DNA of 64,000 nt from Triglochin maritima (GCA_963682175.1 OY821775.1:11008501-11072500); one strand, 5' to 3'; positions 1 through 11,841 are shown, counted from the first letter of the stretch. Program-made: numbers and translations. The notes: generated from the sequence alone by a model not told the origin.

Positions 1-123
1 TTGTACTCGTCAACCAGATATTTGAAGAGTGGACCTGGCAATCTTGAGAAGGATGTAGAGAGGAGATTCAGTTATGCATTGAGCATGGAGGACATTGAAA
101 ATGCTGTATTAGGGGGTCCATGA
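1..123 (+). CDS. 3'-terminal coding exon of an unidentified gene (partial)
   Basis: An open frame runs from the first base and ends with TGA at 121-123, giving 40 codons. They are rich in charged residues and end in a short stretch with MEDIENAVLG. The DNA after the stop behaves like a 3' UTR, and that flank, but not the coding part, was duplicated to 21515-22217. I do not recognise the family and the rest of the gene lies to the left of the window. The coding call rests on an open frame in codon-like sequence, a stop followed directly by an AT-rich flank, and loss of reading frame in the duplicate copy. It could also be an old gene fragment. Confidence 0.4.
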   Translation: MYSSTRYLKSGPGNLEKDVERRFSYALSMEDIENAVLGGP

Positions 124-797
124 TGAAAAGCATTGAATCGAGGAACCAGATATTATGGATAGAAAGTTAGGTTTCCGATGGATGATTTAGAGGAAAATCA
201 GTGGCACTAAACTGAAGAGAATCTGTCATTTTATTCTTACGAGCAACGGTCTTGCGGATGTATTCTTTTCCCCTCATGCAAATTAATGTACATAATAGTA
301 GAATCTCGGGTTTTAGATCTACTTTGTTTTTTGCTTTAGCTACTGATCGTCATCTGCTAAGAGAGGGAATTTAATTCACACATATAAGAATCCGTTGTAA
401 ATGAAGTTTAGGCAATCATATGAATTAAATTGCAAGTACATTCATATGCAAGTATACGAGTGGTTTTTGTTGTTGTGTGTGTTCAGTTTAACGTCGGTTC
501 TTTTCTCTTGAGATGGTAGATAATCCACTCTACTAAACCCTTACCCACACCAATTTTCAAGAATTTGTTTAATTTATCTGTTGGCATTTCGTATTAATGT
601 TTCAAAGTTATAGATGTTTAAGATTAAATATTCCGATAGTCGTACATTAGAACATACTAACTGCCTCGGCTTTCAGTTATAGGCTTTTTCAAAAGATTAT
701 TCGAATGCAACCTTGCAAATCTTAAGTATTTAGTGGAGTGGATTATCTACCATCCCAAAGAATCTCCAATAAACGTTTGGTTGCACTACTTGCATCT
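111..797. repeat. Segment A: 3' flank duplicated at 21515-22217
   Basis: About 690 bp beginning near GTATTAGGGG and ending at TTGCACTACTTGCATCT is almost the same as 21515-22217, with only scattered substitutions and one-base indels. It holds the last codons and 3' flank of the partial gene. The similarity stops abruptly at 797, where CACTA coding sequence begins, so 797/798 is a breakpoint. The other copy continues into a short unique stretch and then an LTR. Confidence 0.92.
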
Positions 798-1987
798 CTG
801 AGTGAAATTGTGGTGATATTATGTCAGTTGGAGATGTTTCCCTCCTGTTTTTTTCGACATTATGATTCATATAGTTATTCATTTGGTTAGAAAAGTTAAA
901 TTGTGTGGATCAGTTTTTTTAAGATGGATGTATCCTTTTGAGCGTTATATGAAAGTGTTGAATGTTTTTGCAAAAATCGTTAAAGACCATATGTTAGTAT
1001 TGTTGAAGGATACATAGCTAAGGAGGTTATCGAGTTTTGCACTGCATACCTAGCAAACACCAAAACTGTTGGACTTCCGAAGAATCGTCATGATAAACGT
1101 GCTGATGGTAAATGGACACATGTGATGAAAATGTTAAATCCAAATGGCGAGGACTTAATGACAACATATTTTTATGTGTTGTGCAATTCTAATGAAATTC
1201 AACCTTACCTAAATGAACACATGAAGTTTCTAAAGGAAAGAAATCTTTTGTGGAGTGATCAACAAGTAATTAATAGTCACAATAAGAATTTCATCTTTTG
1301 GTTCAAAAATCTGGCTTACAAGCGTGATGTTTCTGAGATAATACAATGGTTGGCCTACGGTCCGCATTTTGTTGTTATAAGTTATAGTTGTTATGATATC
1401 AATGGATATTCTTTCTACACAGTTTGTGAAGATACGAAAATTGTTGCTTAGAAGAGAGGCGTCACCTTAATAGTAGAGTCTTTGCATGTGTCTAGTTCTA
1501 AAGACAAGAATCATGTATACGCCGACATGTCCTATTACATAGTAATTGAAGACATATGAGAGCTAGACTTTGTTAAATTCAAAGTACATGTATTTAGATG
1601 CAAGTGGACTGATAATAAAAGTGGAGTTCGAGTGGATGACTATGAGTTCACTTTAATTGATTTTTCAAAAAAAAAAAGGTATAAAGGATAACCTTTTATT
1701 CTTGCTTCCCAAGCGAAACAAGTCTTCTATGTGGCTGATCCATGTGATAAGAAATGGGCAATAATTCTGGAAGGGAAGAAAAAAATTGTATCAGATGATA
1801 GTCTGATCGAGTATGAAGAGACATCACCGTTCTCTAAGCACGCACCTGAGTTGAACTCAGTAGATAAAGAAATAAATGTTGAGACTTGTATGTTTAGAGA
1901 TGACCACGGTGAAGGTATATGGATTGAAAATCCATTAAGGAAAAAAATCCCAGTAAATGTGCAAATTTTCTGTTGTAACACATTGTA
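798..1987 (+). pseudogene. CACTA transposase C-terminal part (DUF4218/DUF4216-like)
   Basis: Translation of 798-1020 in shifting frames gives recognisable pieces of the plant CACTA transposase (EIVVILCQLEMF, WMDV/FERYMKV-like). From 1020 to 1987 one reading frame holds throughout. It includes the HMKFLKERN and GPHFVVISYSCYDINGYSF segments and the DUF4216-like run ending in SQAKQVFYVADPCDKKW. The frame is broken only by stops at 1449-1451, 1557-1559 and 1689-1691. The family protein is normally far longer, and the catalytic upstream part is absent because of the truncation at 798. Three stops in about 320 codons indicate moderate age. Confidence 0.85.
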
Positions 1988-2044
1988 ATAGACATTTAAT
2001 GTCTTGACCTTTTTTAATGCATTGAGTTTATATTTTATAGTATC

Positions 2045-3156
2045 ATGACTCTGAAAAAGAAACACACTCCCTCAGAGTTTGAAGGCTCGAAGACATACAA
2101 TTCACGAGGTCCTTGTCTCATGAAAGAATTCGTGGGGAGAAGAAATAAAGATGGTAGAGTTCCAATCCAGTTTGATGACCGTCTTGAGCCGATAGGCATG
2201 CTGTCTGATAATTGGAAAAGTTTTCTGGGTAGCTTAGCGAGGGCCAAAGTTAACATTTGTTTCTCGAGTTGGGCCAATGTAGATGAGAAGTTGAATGACA
2301 CAATATGGGATAACGTGCAGATAATGATTCTATTATAGATTTCTATAGTTTTAGTCGAAATTTTGATATATATAAAGTTAACGTGTTGTATGAATCTTTT
2401 GAGTTCCAATCCACTGAGAAGTTGAAGAAAAAGTGGATGACATACATGTCAGTTCGTTGGAGGGATTTCAAAACAAATTTAAGGAACAAGTACATATTCG
2501 GAGACTACTAGGATAGAAATCCATGCGATGTCTATAACTTTATCACTCTGAATCAATGGGAGCTATTCAGAAAATCCAGAGATAACCCAGAGTTTGAGGT
2601 AACTGAGTTTAATTTAGAATATAGTAACTGAGTTTCAAAACAAACTTTTTAGTTATTGTTTTTAGTGACAATCTAATAAACTTGATTTTAGGTTATCCGA
2701 GCTAAAAACCAAAAGATTAGATCTTCTAACAAATATACACATCGTATGTCTCGAGCGGGGTATCAAAAGTTAGAAGCACAAAGGATGGCTGAAAAAAATG
2801 CTCTGAAGAAACAAGAGGCAATTGACTCCGGTATGAGTGAGGAGCAAGCAAGTAACCTATGTCCTCCTTCTCCCGTAGCTCGTTGTGATTCTTGGAAGAG
2901 GGCAAGATTAAACTCCAGAGGGGAGTACGTCACAGACGAGTCGCAAACGATCGACTCGAAGATAGTAAGTTGCATCACTTATATATATGTTATTAATTCA
3001 GAATCATTAATTTTATATTTTTCAATTGTTGATAAATATTGTTTTAAACTTAGGACTCTCTGAAGTTGAGAGAATCTCTAGGAGAATTTGCTTCCGATGG
3101 TAAGAATGATATTCTACGCGGGGCATTGGGAAACGACGAACACCCCGGTCGTGTGC
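2045..3156 (+). pseudogene. CACTA second ORF, Transposase_24-like, with introns
   Basis: The first block (2045-2338) contains RGPCLMKEFVGRRNKDGR and ends in ANVDEKLNDTIWDNV, typical of the Ptta/En/Spm plant transposase family. It is followed by a WMTYMSVRWRDFKTNLRNKY segment with frame breaks. After an intron-like stretch (about 2600-2692, acceptor TTTTAG), the block RAGYQKLEAQRMAEKNALKK reads on. It is followed by a second intron-like stretch (donor GTAAGT near 2967, acceptor CTTAG near 3053). These are the RNA-coupled accessory proteins of CACTA elements. Stops and a 22-base G run (3157-3178) interrupt the 3' part. Confidence 0.7.
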
Positions 3157-3178
3157 GGGGGGGGGGGGGGGGGGGGGG
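3157..3178. repeat. Poly-G run (22 bases)
   Basis: Uninterrupted run of 22 G inside the CACTA accessory ORF. Its length may be uncertain in the assembly. Similar runs occur at 13428-13443 and near 27567-27582, and a C run sits near 52917-52930. Confidence 0.95.
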
Positions 3179-3273
3179 TAGGGAGTAGAGTTGGACTTTG
3201 ACAATATTATGGAAAGACTCAACGGTCTACTTCGTCGACTGGTCATACCAAATGCCAGCAAGAGATCGCAGAT

Positions 3274-3711
3274 TTGAAGAATACGTTGCAACTTGTTTTG
3301 GAGAGATTGGATTGTGATTTGCCTACTTCTCCTACCCGTCGTAAGACCAGTTCTTCCTCGGAGACTACTCCTCCAGTGCCTCCAGTGTTCCACCCCGATC
3401 GACAATATGATTTTGTGTCTCATTCTCGAGAATTGGCCCTCGTCGGTGGTCCCTCGTTTGGAAAGTTCGCGGATGAATCTAGATGTGCTTTATGTGTCGA
3501 AGACCCTGAACGAAGATTGGTGGAACACGGGAAAGTTTATAACATCTCCAGACACCATTTCACAGAGGTAGGAGAGGGAGAAGTGAAGGTTGCAGTTGAG
3601 AGTTGCTTAGATGCTGGTGCTTTTGTGCCATTTCCGGTAGAAGATATTGTTACTCTCGGCGATGCTATCGATGGGTTCTAGCGGTGGCCTAGTTATTTAG
3701 TAGAGCTAAAC
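3274..3711 (+). pseudogene. CACTA-associated coding block (DUF8039-like)
   Basis: An open frame of 135 codons continues past one stop at 3679-3681 into RWPSYLVELNDKHE. The pattern CALCVEDPERRLVEHGKVYN, then VAVESCLDAGAFVPFPVEDIV and a GDAIDGF ending resembles the DUF8039 block often linked to plant CACTA proteases. Position between the accessory ORF and the peptidase remnant fits this. The family assignment is by memory of the pattern and is moderately sure. Confidence 0.55.
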
Positions 3712-4155
3712 GACAAACATGAGGTATAATTTAACTTTGAAAGACTTTAAACTTCAAATTTGTTAACAATTGTATTTTAACGGTTGTATATATATATCTG
3801 TAAGGTGTCAAACCCCCGGAGCAAAGGGTCAAACAACCAATCTCCGATCAACATTAATTCGCTTCCAAGTAGGTGCAAAATGTTGTATCAATGTATGGTA
3901 GGTAGGGAAGCACAATCCTTAAGTACCTGAGAGTTGGAGGGGGATAAAGGGTTGCCTCCGGCTTGGTACGTCACCAAAGAGGATATCATGCAGTTCCTGG
4001 CGATGGATTCGTTGTGTATCATGATTATCGACGTGCAAGTGAAGTAAGTGTTTTTTTTGTATACAATGAAAAGTATTGAATAATTTTATCGAAACTGTAA
4101 TAAAGTATAATTTTTATACTTGTAGACATCTTTATGACGCAAGAAGGTCAGTCTT

Positions 4156-4930
4156 TCCCGACGATCAAGTATTTTGATTTATCAGTCCATTTACATATAT
4201 ATACGGGAATGACGATAAATCGGGTCAGCTTGGGACATTCTTTAAAGAAGAAGACAAAAGATATTATCTGCTTCATTATCATGAGAGGTAAACTTTGTAA
4301 TTCAAAGTGAAATTTTATTTTGTAATAAGCTTCTAATTATATATATAACATGGCTCATTGGATGCTTGTCGTTGTATGCCCCACGACTAATTCAGCATAT
4401 TGGTTTGATCCGTTGGGGTCGAATAAATTAAGAGACTCAATAAATAAACTTCTAATTTTTTCAGTTCGTTTAGTCGTGGGAAAAGTAATTCATGGATTTT
4501 ATTAGTATTATCGAATGAAATTTTAACTTGTGCTACTCAGGGCAATTAAGGTTTACAGAGCTTTGGGTGGCAGGAGAACAACCACAAAAGCAGGAATAAC
4601 ATGACATGGAATGAGAGTACGTTCTCTCTATTTTTTGTTAATTAAGCTAGGAACATAAATTTAACGAATTTCTATGTTTGCAGTACCGGAAGCAGGTTGG
4701 AAATACGGAATGTGGTTACTACGTGATGAGATACATGAAAGAAATCCTCGAATTGGCAACTCAAGACGTATGACTATCCGAGGTAATGTAGATCGTTATT
4801 CAATTGTATAATTGTAGTTTCAATATTTAGTTATTTACATTCAACACACTTACATTTTTTTGATAGGTCTTCTCAAAAAGTAGTGATCCTTTCTCGCAAC
4901 AGGAGCTCGATGAAACTCGCGACCGATGAT
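4156..4930 (+). pseudogene. Ulp1-like (C48) cysteine peptidase remnant of the CACTA element
   Basis: Pieces in several frames match the Ulp1 fold in order: a GQLGTFFKEEDKRYYLLHYHE block near 4220-4290, the histidine motif NMAHWMLVVVCP near 4349, and the aspartate motif AYWFDPLGSNKLRDSINKL near 4397. The cysteine block TECGYYVMRYMKEILELATQ lies near 4708-4767. Catalytic His, Asp and Cys positions are therefore all visible, separated by intron-like or frameshifted DNA. In the family this domain removes SUMO-like modifiers, and CACTA and MULE elements often captured it. This copy has no continuous frame. Confidence 0.7.
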
Positions 4931-5304
4931 CTCGCTATTTTATCAGAAACATGTTGATGAACTAAGATGTTCTCTTGTCACTAGTATTTTTTGTAATTTA
5001 GTTAACAAGTGCACTTGTATTACAAACCTACAATTTATGTCTTAGTATAATCGTCTCAATTTTAGAATGAATGTCAATTGTTTATGAATTAATTGCAAGT
5101 GTGTTGAATGTCAATTGTGTATGCTTGTATGTTTGTGTTTCTGCATGTATGCTTGTATGTTTGTGTTTCTGCATGTATGCTTGTGTGTTTGTGCTTATAT
5201 AAACTTGTGGATGAAAGTGTGAGCACATGTGAACGAATTTGGTGCAGATTGTATGTACACGAATACAATGACTATATACAAGTTTGCAGGTCGTTATTTT
5301 TTTT

Positions 5305-5674
5305 GTCCAGGTTAAGGAATAGACGTCAGATGTTTGTATTAGCTGACGTTTATTCCTCTGAAGAAAGGAATAGACGTCGGCTGAATGTATCATCTGACGT
5401 CGATTCTTTAGGAATAGACGTCAGCCGTTAGTTCACCGACGTCTATACCTAAAGAATAGACGTCAGTCTTGTAGAACAACCGACGTCTATTCGTAAAGTA
5501 TAGACGTCGGATGATACATACAACCGACGTCTATTCCTAAAGAATAGATGTCGGATATCACACGTCCGACGTCTATGTATAGACGAGCACATATAGACAT
5601 CGGATCTGGGGGTGCTTATATCCGACATATATACCCTCATACATCCGACGTATATTCCATTTTCTGTAGCAGTG
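5305..5674. repeat. CACTA 3' subterminal repeat array and terminal inverted repeat
   Basis: At least ten copies of a short motif (ATAGACGTCGG or its complement CCGACGTCTAT, with small variations) are packed in direct and inverted pairs separated by about 15-25 bp. The block ends at the terminal repeat 5660-5674. CACTA transposases bind such subterminal arrays. The core GACGTC is itself palindromic. Confidence 0.85.
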
Positions 5675-5677
5675 GTG

Positions 5678-6886
5678 GATCACCACACAAGTTTTTTTTG
5701 GTAACTATCGATGGTGTTTCAACTGAGATATTGTAGCTAATGATTGGTGGAAATTCAAAGAATCAGGTGGGTATTTCCAGATATCATTATAATATGTACT
5801 CTATGTCTCGTCGCTTTAGTCGGAATGCATATAATAGTTTTTGTGTGGTAATTATAGAAACGATTTAGGGTATTCTCACCTATGATGTGGGTATTTCAAA
5901 ATCATTATGACTTTGGGTGTATTTGATGTCTAGATCACCGCACAAATAGTTTTTAGTAATTGTTGAGATCGTTTCAGCTAAGATATTGACAGTAATGATT
6001 CAGAAAGATTGAAATAACCAAGTGAGTATTTTCAGACATTACAATGGGTACACAATGACTTATGAGTTCATTGTTAGGACAATATGGTAGTTGTCGATGG
6101 TAACGACAAACCGTTGAGGGTATTTCCACCTATAAAGTGATATTTTGATTTTAATATAATTGTTCCTAAAAAAAATATTATTATCTTTGGATATTTAATG
6201 TGTAAATCATCACACAAGTATTTTTAGTAATTGTTGATGGTGTTTCATCTAAGAAAATGTTTCAGAAAAATTGAAATAAACCAAGTGGGTACGTCCATAC
6301 TTTATAATGGGTATACTATGTCTTATGGGTGTGTTGTTAGGGCAACGTAGTAGTTGTCGATGATAACATTCAAACCGTTGAGGTTATAACCCACCTATGA
6401 AGTGGGTATTTTGAAATTAATATAATTTTTCCTTAAAAACAATATTATCTTTAGAGATTTAATGTTAAACTACCAAACAATTTTTTTAGTAATTATCGAG
6501 GGTAACTAAGATATTGACAATAATGGTTCAGGAGATTGAAATAACCAAGTGGGTATTTCCATACTATAAATGAGTATATTATTTCTTTTGAAGGTATTCC
6601 CACAATCCCACCTATGAAGTGGGTATTTTGAAATTAATATAAGTATTCCTAAAAAATAATATTATCTTTGGATATTGCGTAAATCACCACACAAGTATTT
6701 TTAGTAATTGTTGAGGGTGTTTCAACGAAAATATTGATAGTAATGGTTCGAGGAGATTGAAATGACCAAGTCGGTATCTCCGGACATTATAATGGGTATA
6801 CTATGACTTACCTGTTTGTTGTTATTTAAGACAACACAGTAGTTGTCGATGGTAATTACCCTCAACCGTTTATGTAGTTACCATAG
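5678..6886 (+). repeat. Satellite-like tandem repeat, about 215-270 bp units
   Basis: Five diverged units begin near 5678, 5933, 6205, 6468 and 6682. Each starts with a version of GATCACCACACAAGT. Each then has a TAGTAATTGTTGAGGGTGTTT-like stretch, an AAATAACCAAGTGGGTAT stretch, a GGGTATACTATG stretch and a CCACCTATGAAGTGGGTAT stretch. The last unit runs into an inverted piece before the hAT insertion at 6887. Further units lie at 13516-14035. There are no long open frames. Confidence 0.85.
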
Positions 6887-7175
6887 CCCACTACCATGGG
6901 CGGATCTAGAAATAAAAAATGGGTGGGGGCAGACTGTCTCCACAACTTTAGGATGATACTTTAAAAAAAATTTAAAAAATCATTCTTATTTTTAACACCT
7001 TTTCAAACCTAAATACATTAAAATTGAAACATCCAAAAGAAATTTTTAGAATCATATAACACGATACATCAGTTAAACAACTAATTAACTAAATAATTTA
7101 ACATAAAAAACACAAATAAAGTCATTACAAAATTTGATACTAAATTTATCACTTGAAATAAAGCCCCTACATGGC

Positions 7176-7409
7176 TGTAGAAAAGGACGGGTTTTGAGGA
7201 AGAAGAATAGTTTTTGTATGTTATTCTTTCTAATTTGAAAATACAAACATGTGAGTATATATACATGGTACAGACATTTAGCCGTTTGGAGGAGCGTTGC
7301 CTTTTATGTTTATTTCCTTTGATTGTAATGGAAGGTTGCCATTAGGGAAGATCTTGGGTGAGCTGTGATGATTCTGAGCTCAACGGTCATATAGCCTCTG
7401 TTTTTAACA
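7176..7409 (-). repeat. copia 3' LTR
   Basis: This 234-bp direct repeat is paired with 11857-12090 and differs at one base (C versus G near 7227). TG..CA ends are visible on either strand reading. The purine tract lies immediately inside, at about 7410-7425 on the minus strand. Confidence 0.98.
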
Positions 7410-7427
7410 CGCCCCCTCAAGTTGAGT

Positions 7428-9349
7428 CTAAAATAAGTTGAAGATGCTCAACTTGGATAGGATAAGATTGAACTGTCGCTGATCCAGAGCTTTAGTGAAG
7501 ATGTCAGCAAGCTGCTCCTTATTGGGTACATAGGGAACTTCTATTTCTTTTGATTGGATTTTTTCGCGGATGAAATGACAATCCACTTCTATGTGTTTGG
7601 TCCTTTCGTGAAAGACCGGATTTGAGGCTATGTGTCGGGCAGCATTGTTATCGCAGAACATATTCATGGGTTGGTTGTATGATTGCCCCATGTCGGTCAG
7701 GAGTTGTTTGAGCCAGATGAGTTCGCTGGTGGTGGATGCCATGGCACGGTATTCGGCTTCTGCACTGGATCGGGCGACTACGTTCTGTTTTTTACTTCTC
7801 CAGGTTACCAAGTTTCCTCCAACAAATGTGCAAAAACCGGTGGTAGATTTACGATCATGACTACCGGCCCAATCTGCATCAGAAAAACCGTTTATGGAGT
7901 TAGAATTATTGTTTTTCATCCATAATCCTTGACCTGGGGTTTTCTTAATGTATCTAAGTATGCGATCAACTAAATCTAAGTGAGGGGTGCGAGGTGCATG
8001 CATGAATTGGCTAATAATGCTAACTGCATAAGTTATGTCGGGTCTGATTACTGTGAGATATATTAGTTTTCCAACAAGCCTTTGATAGCGTTGAATGTCT
8101 TTGATAGGTTCCTCTTGAGTATGATCTAATTTTAGGTTAGTTTCGATAGGGGTGTTGGCAGGTTTTGCCCCAAGTTTTCCTGTCTCCTTTAAGAGATCAA
8201 GAGCATACTTTCGTTGTGATAAGAATAAACCTTTTTTGAGTGTGCAATTTCTATTCCTAAAAAATATTTTAAGGTACCTAGATCTTTAATATCAAAATGT
8301 GATTTTAAATAGTGCTTTACATGGTGAATTTTATGATCATCATTACCAGTGATTATGATATCATCTACGTAGATTAGGATGATGGTGGTGGTGTTGTGAA
8401 GATGCATGGTGAACATGGATGCATCAGCGGAAGATTTAGAAAACCCATAATTAATGAGATAGTGACTAAGTTTGGCATACCATGCGCGAGGAGATTGTTT
8501 TAACCCATAGATGGATTTGTTGAGCTTGCATACCTGGTTTGTGGAAGTGTACCCTGGTGGGGGAGCCATGTACACTTCTTCCTCAAGGTTTCCCTGCAAA
8601 AAAGTATTTCTAACGTCCATTTGGTAGAGATTCCAATTTTTATTTACAGCTACAGAAAGAAGGACCCAAACTGTGTTCATTTTGGCGACCGGGGCAAAAG
8701 TTTCATGATAGTCTAGGTCATAGGTCTGAGTGTATCCTTTCGCTACTAATCTAGCTTTATACCTTTCTATGGTTCCGTTACTATTGTATTTGATTTTGTA
8801 TACCCACTTACTGCCTACGGTTTTTATACCATTTTTGTGTGGAACAAGAGTCCAAGTTTTGTTGGATTCTAGGGCTTTAATTTCTTCCTCCATGGCCTTG
8901 CACCATTTTGGATTTTTAATGGCTTCATGGTAGTTACTTGGTTCTATATGAGTATCTATAGTCCCTAAAAAGGCTTTGTGTTTGTTGTTTACGTTATGAT
9001 ACGATAGGTAGTTTTGTATAGGGTAAGTAACATGGGAGGTGATATAGTTATGAAGGTAAGTTGGAGGACGAGTAGGTCGACTTGATCTTCTTGGTCCATT
9101 GTCTTCTTCCCTAATGTTCGGAGTTTCTTCGTCTTCTTCGGGTGTATCGGGTATGTTGATTGAGATTTCTGTTTCGTTGATGGGAAGCGGAGCAACTGAT
9201 GTTGATGTGAGCTCTTCGTCTTCTCCTGTCTGGTGAAAGTAGGGAATACTTTCTACAAACTGAACATCACGAGAAATATAAAGCTTACAATTTTTTGGGT
9301 CATAACATTTGTACCCTTTTTTTCTAAAGGAATATCCTAAAAAATACAT
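7428..9349 (-). pseudogene. copia pol: reverse transcriptase and RNase H
   Basis: Reading leftward, 9349-8189 encodes the reverse transcriptase. Visible motifs are QMDVRNTFLQG, a YGLKQSPRAWY segment and the catalytic YVDD box (IYVDDIIITGND). A one-base deletion in an A run (T run near 8233-8238 on the plus strand) shifts the frame. The coding sense continues in the next frame through 8188-8004 to RNase H (8003-7428), with GFSDADWAGS, SSAEAEYRAMA and the C-terminal ADIFTKAL block. The enzyme copies the element's RNA into DNA in virus-like particles. The frame join with the upstream gag-integrase ORF is also broken by a one-base deletion in a T run near 9342. Confidence 0.95.
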
Positions 9350-11733
9350 TTGTAGGAACTAGTCTCGAGCTTGTCGATTCTCTTTCTGTGAACAAACACA
9401 ACACAACCAAAAACTCGTAAGTGATCAAGAAATAATTTTTGTCCTGTTAAGATTTCTAACGGTTGTTTGTTTTGAAGTCGGTGACTAGGCAATCGATTAA
9501 TAAGGTAAGCAATAGTCAAAACAGCGTCAGACCAAAAACGTTTTGGGACGTGATTTTGAAAAAGCAATGATCGAGTTACATTCAAGAGATGACGATTTTT
9601 TCTTTCTGAGACACCGTTTTGTTCAGGAGTATTAACACAAGTGGTTTGATGGAAAATTCCTTTTTGTTTTAAAAATTTTTGAAACAAATGACTGGTATAT
9701 TCAGACCCATTATCAGATCTTAAGCTTTTAATTTTGAAATCATACATGTTTTCTACAAAATTAGTAAAGTTGCAAAAGATATCAAAAGTTTCAGATTTTG
9801 ATTTTAGCAAGTAAACCCATGTAGTACGAGAAAAATCATCAATAAAGGTAATAAAGTATTTGAACCCATTATAGGATTCAGTCGGGGCAGGGCCCCAGAT
9901 GTCAGAATGCACTAATTCTAGCGGATGACCTGTTTTAATGGAAGATAGATGGAATGGTAATCGAGTTTGTTTTGAGAACCTACATACATCACATGATAAT
10001 TCGGAATTAATAAATGGAAAAAGGGTTTTCAAAACTAAATGCGACGGATGCCCCGTCCGTTTGTGCCAGAGTTCATGTTTGGACTGATTTCCAACATGTA
10101 AAGCCTGTTTATTTTTGTCTAAAACATAGAGATTGTTGATGAGGATTCCTTTACCAATCGTCCTCCCTGAGATACGATCCTGAAATATGACATCAGTAGG
10201 AGTAAATATAATATTGCAGTTTAATTCTTTGGTGATTTTTGCAACAGAAAGCAAATTGGAGCTAAACGAGGGTATATATAGCGCATTTTTAGCAACTTGA
10301 TCCAAAATATCTATATTGCCTATTCCTTCTATCTCCACTTGGTTTCCATTTGCCACACTAACAAATTTATTAAGTAAAGATAAATTGGTTTTAATGTTAT
10401 TTAACAAGTTGGGATTTCCAGTCATATGATCGGTAGCACCTGAGTCAATAATCCAAGTATTATTTGTGTTTCTATTAGAGTGTAGTGATATATAATTATC
10501 CAGAGTTCTTATCATACCTGCATAGTTACCTGAATTCTGAGGAGTATTCTGCAAAAACGTATTTAGTTTGTTGAGGAGAATACTAATGTTTTCTCCATTT
10601 TGGCCCGTTAAGTCCGATTGCCGTGTATTAAAGCTTGGTCCATTTGTTCCGTTTGTCGGGTTTGGAGCTCGCCCGATAACACCATTCGGAGCCGCCTGTG
10701 TATATATTCCGCTCGATCCGATTGCGGACATTCCATATGTGTCCTGCGACAAAAAGTTAAGGTTAGGGTTAGCGGCGATCTGGTGGCCGCTCCCGCTGCT
10801 TCCAGCGACTAGGTAGCCGCCGCCTCCCGTTGCTGCGATCTGGTGGCCGCTGCTTCCAGTGGCGAGGTAGCTGCCGCCTCCCGACGACCCTCCATAGCCC
10901 TGAGATGAGTTCCTTCCATCCCCTCCTCTTCTGTCGTTGTTTTTCGGTGGTCGGAGATGAGGGTAGAGGAACCAGCAGTTGTTTTTGTTGTGTCCTGTTT
11001 TCTTGCAATTTTCGCAGTGTTCATCCTTCCGATTCCCGAATCTTTTTTTGTTGTTTTGGTTTTTTTCGGAGAGGAACGCCTGGTTTTCTGGTTTTGGTGT
11101 TGATGTCCCTTGTAGAGGAGCCATGGTTCGCCGCCGCGTTTCTTCGCGCAGGACCATGGCCGTGACTGCAGCAAGGGACGGAAGTTCGGGTGCCATGAGT
11201 ACCTGGCTCCGGATGCCTTCGAACGTTGTGTCTAGACCTACCAGGAACTGGTAGATCCTGTCCTGCTCGGTTCTTTGTTGGATTGTTTTAGCGTCGGTGG
11301 TCGGAGGTTCATAAACCCCCAATTCATCCCACGCTTTTCTGAGAGTGCCTAGGTACTCGGTGATTCCTCGGTTGTTCTGTCGGGTTTGCGAGATTTCTTG
11401 CTTTATTCGGAAGATGTGTGCGAAGTTTTGAGCTTTCCCATAATGCTCCTAGATAACGTCCCAGAGCTCTTTGGCGCTTTCTTTGTAGAGGAAGATTTCC
11501 CCTATTTGTGGTTGCATGGATGCTATTACCCATGACATGACCAGATGGTCCATGATTTGCCATTCTTCTTGTTTGATCTCTGTCCCTGGCCCTTCTGGTT
11601 TTTTTGTACTCCCTGTGATGTGGCCCACTTTCCCCCGGCCGCTTAGGGCAAGAGTCACTGCCCGAGCCCAGGGCAGGTAGTTTGCTCCGTTGAAAAGAGT
11701 GGAAACCAGTCGGAACTGGTTGGTTTCAGACAT
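9337..11733 (-). pseudogene. copia gag, protease and integrase with one in-frame stop
   Basis: Translation begins at the ATG at 11731-11733. The gag part contains FNGANYLPWARAVTLALSG. The frame is interrupted by a single TAG at about 11446-11448 and then continues unbroken to 9337. Downstream are a CCHC zinc knuckle (CENCKKTGHNKNNC), the aspartic protease motif WIIDSGATDHMTG, and the integrase HHCC zinc finger (HKRTGHPSHL to CDVCRFSKQ). The DDE residues lie in HSDIWGP, LRSDNGSEYTS and PEQNGVSERKNRH. The family polyprotein is normally one frame of about 1,300 codons, so this copy is close to intact but cannot make the whole product without readthrough. Confidence 0.95.
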
Positions 11734-11841
11734 GTTTTGGTGGTTTTTTGAGGGTTATGGATGTGGGTTTTTGTGGCCTTCAACCCCCTCAGTGAGGTGA
11801 AGACCGGTGATGATTCCTGGGGAATCTGAGGTCGGATCAGA

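Larger units (their letters stand above)
798..5674 (+). mobile_element. CACTA (En/Spm) DNA transposon, 5' truncated and decayed
   Basis: The element is identified by its order of protein remnants. A TNP2-type transposase tail (DUF4218-like then DUF4216-like) comes first. A plant Transposase_24-like ORF, a DUF8039-like block and a Ulp1-type peptidase follow. The element ends in a direct and inverted ATAGACGTCGG-type subterminal array and a terminal CACTGCTACAGAAAA (read on the minus strand, 5660-5674), which is the diagnostic CACTA end. The left end is missing: coding sequence starts inside DUF4218 directly after the duplicated segment ending at 797. A 3-bp target duplication cannot be tested without the left end. 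All reading frames carry stops, so the element is dead, but the domain order is still clear. Confidence 0.88.

Noticed and set aside
5305..5660. CRISPR-like regular repeats
   Set aside because: The repeats occur in both orientations with uneven spacers and end in a CACTA terminal repeat in a plant genome.
8189..9195. Plus- and minus-strand frames overlapping the copia reverse transcriptase
   Set aside because: They are shadows in other frames of the polyprotein and have no domain of their own.
10568..11254. Several frames over the copia gag region
   Set aside because: They overlap the protein frame with the zinc knuckle and arise from GC-rich glycine/serine codons.
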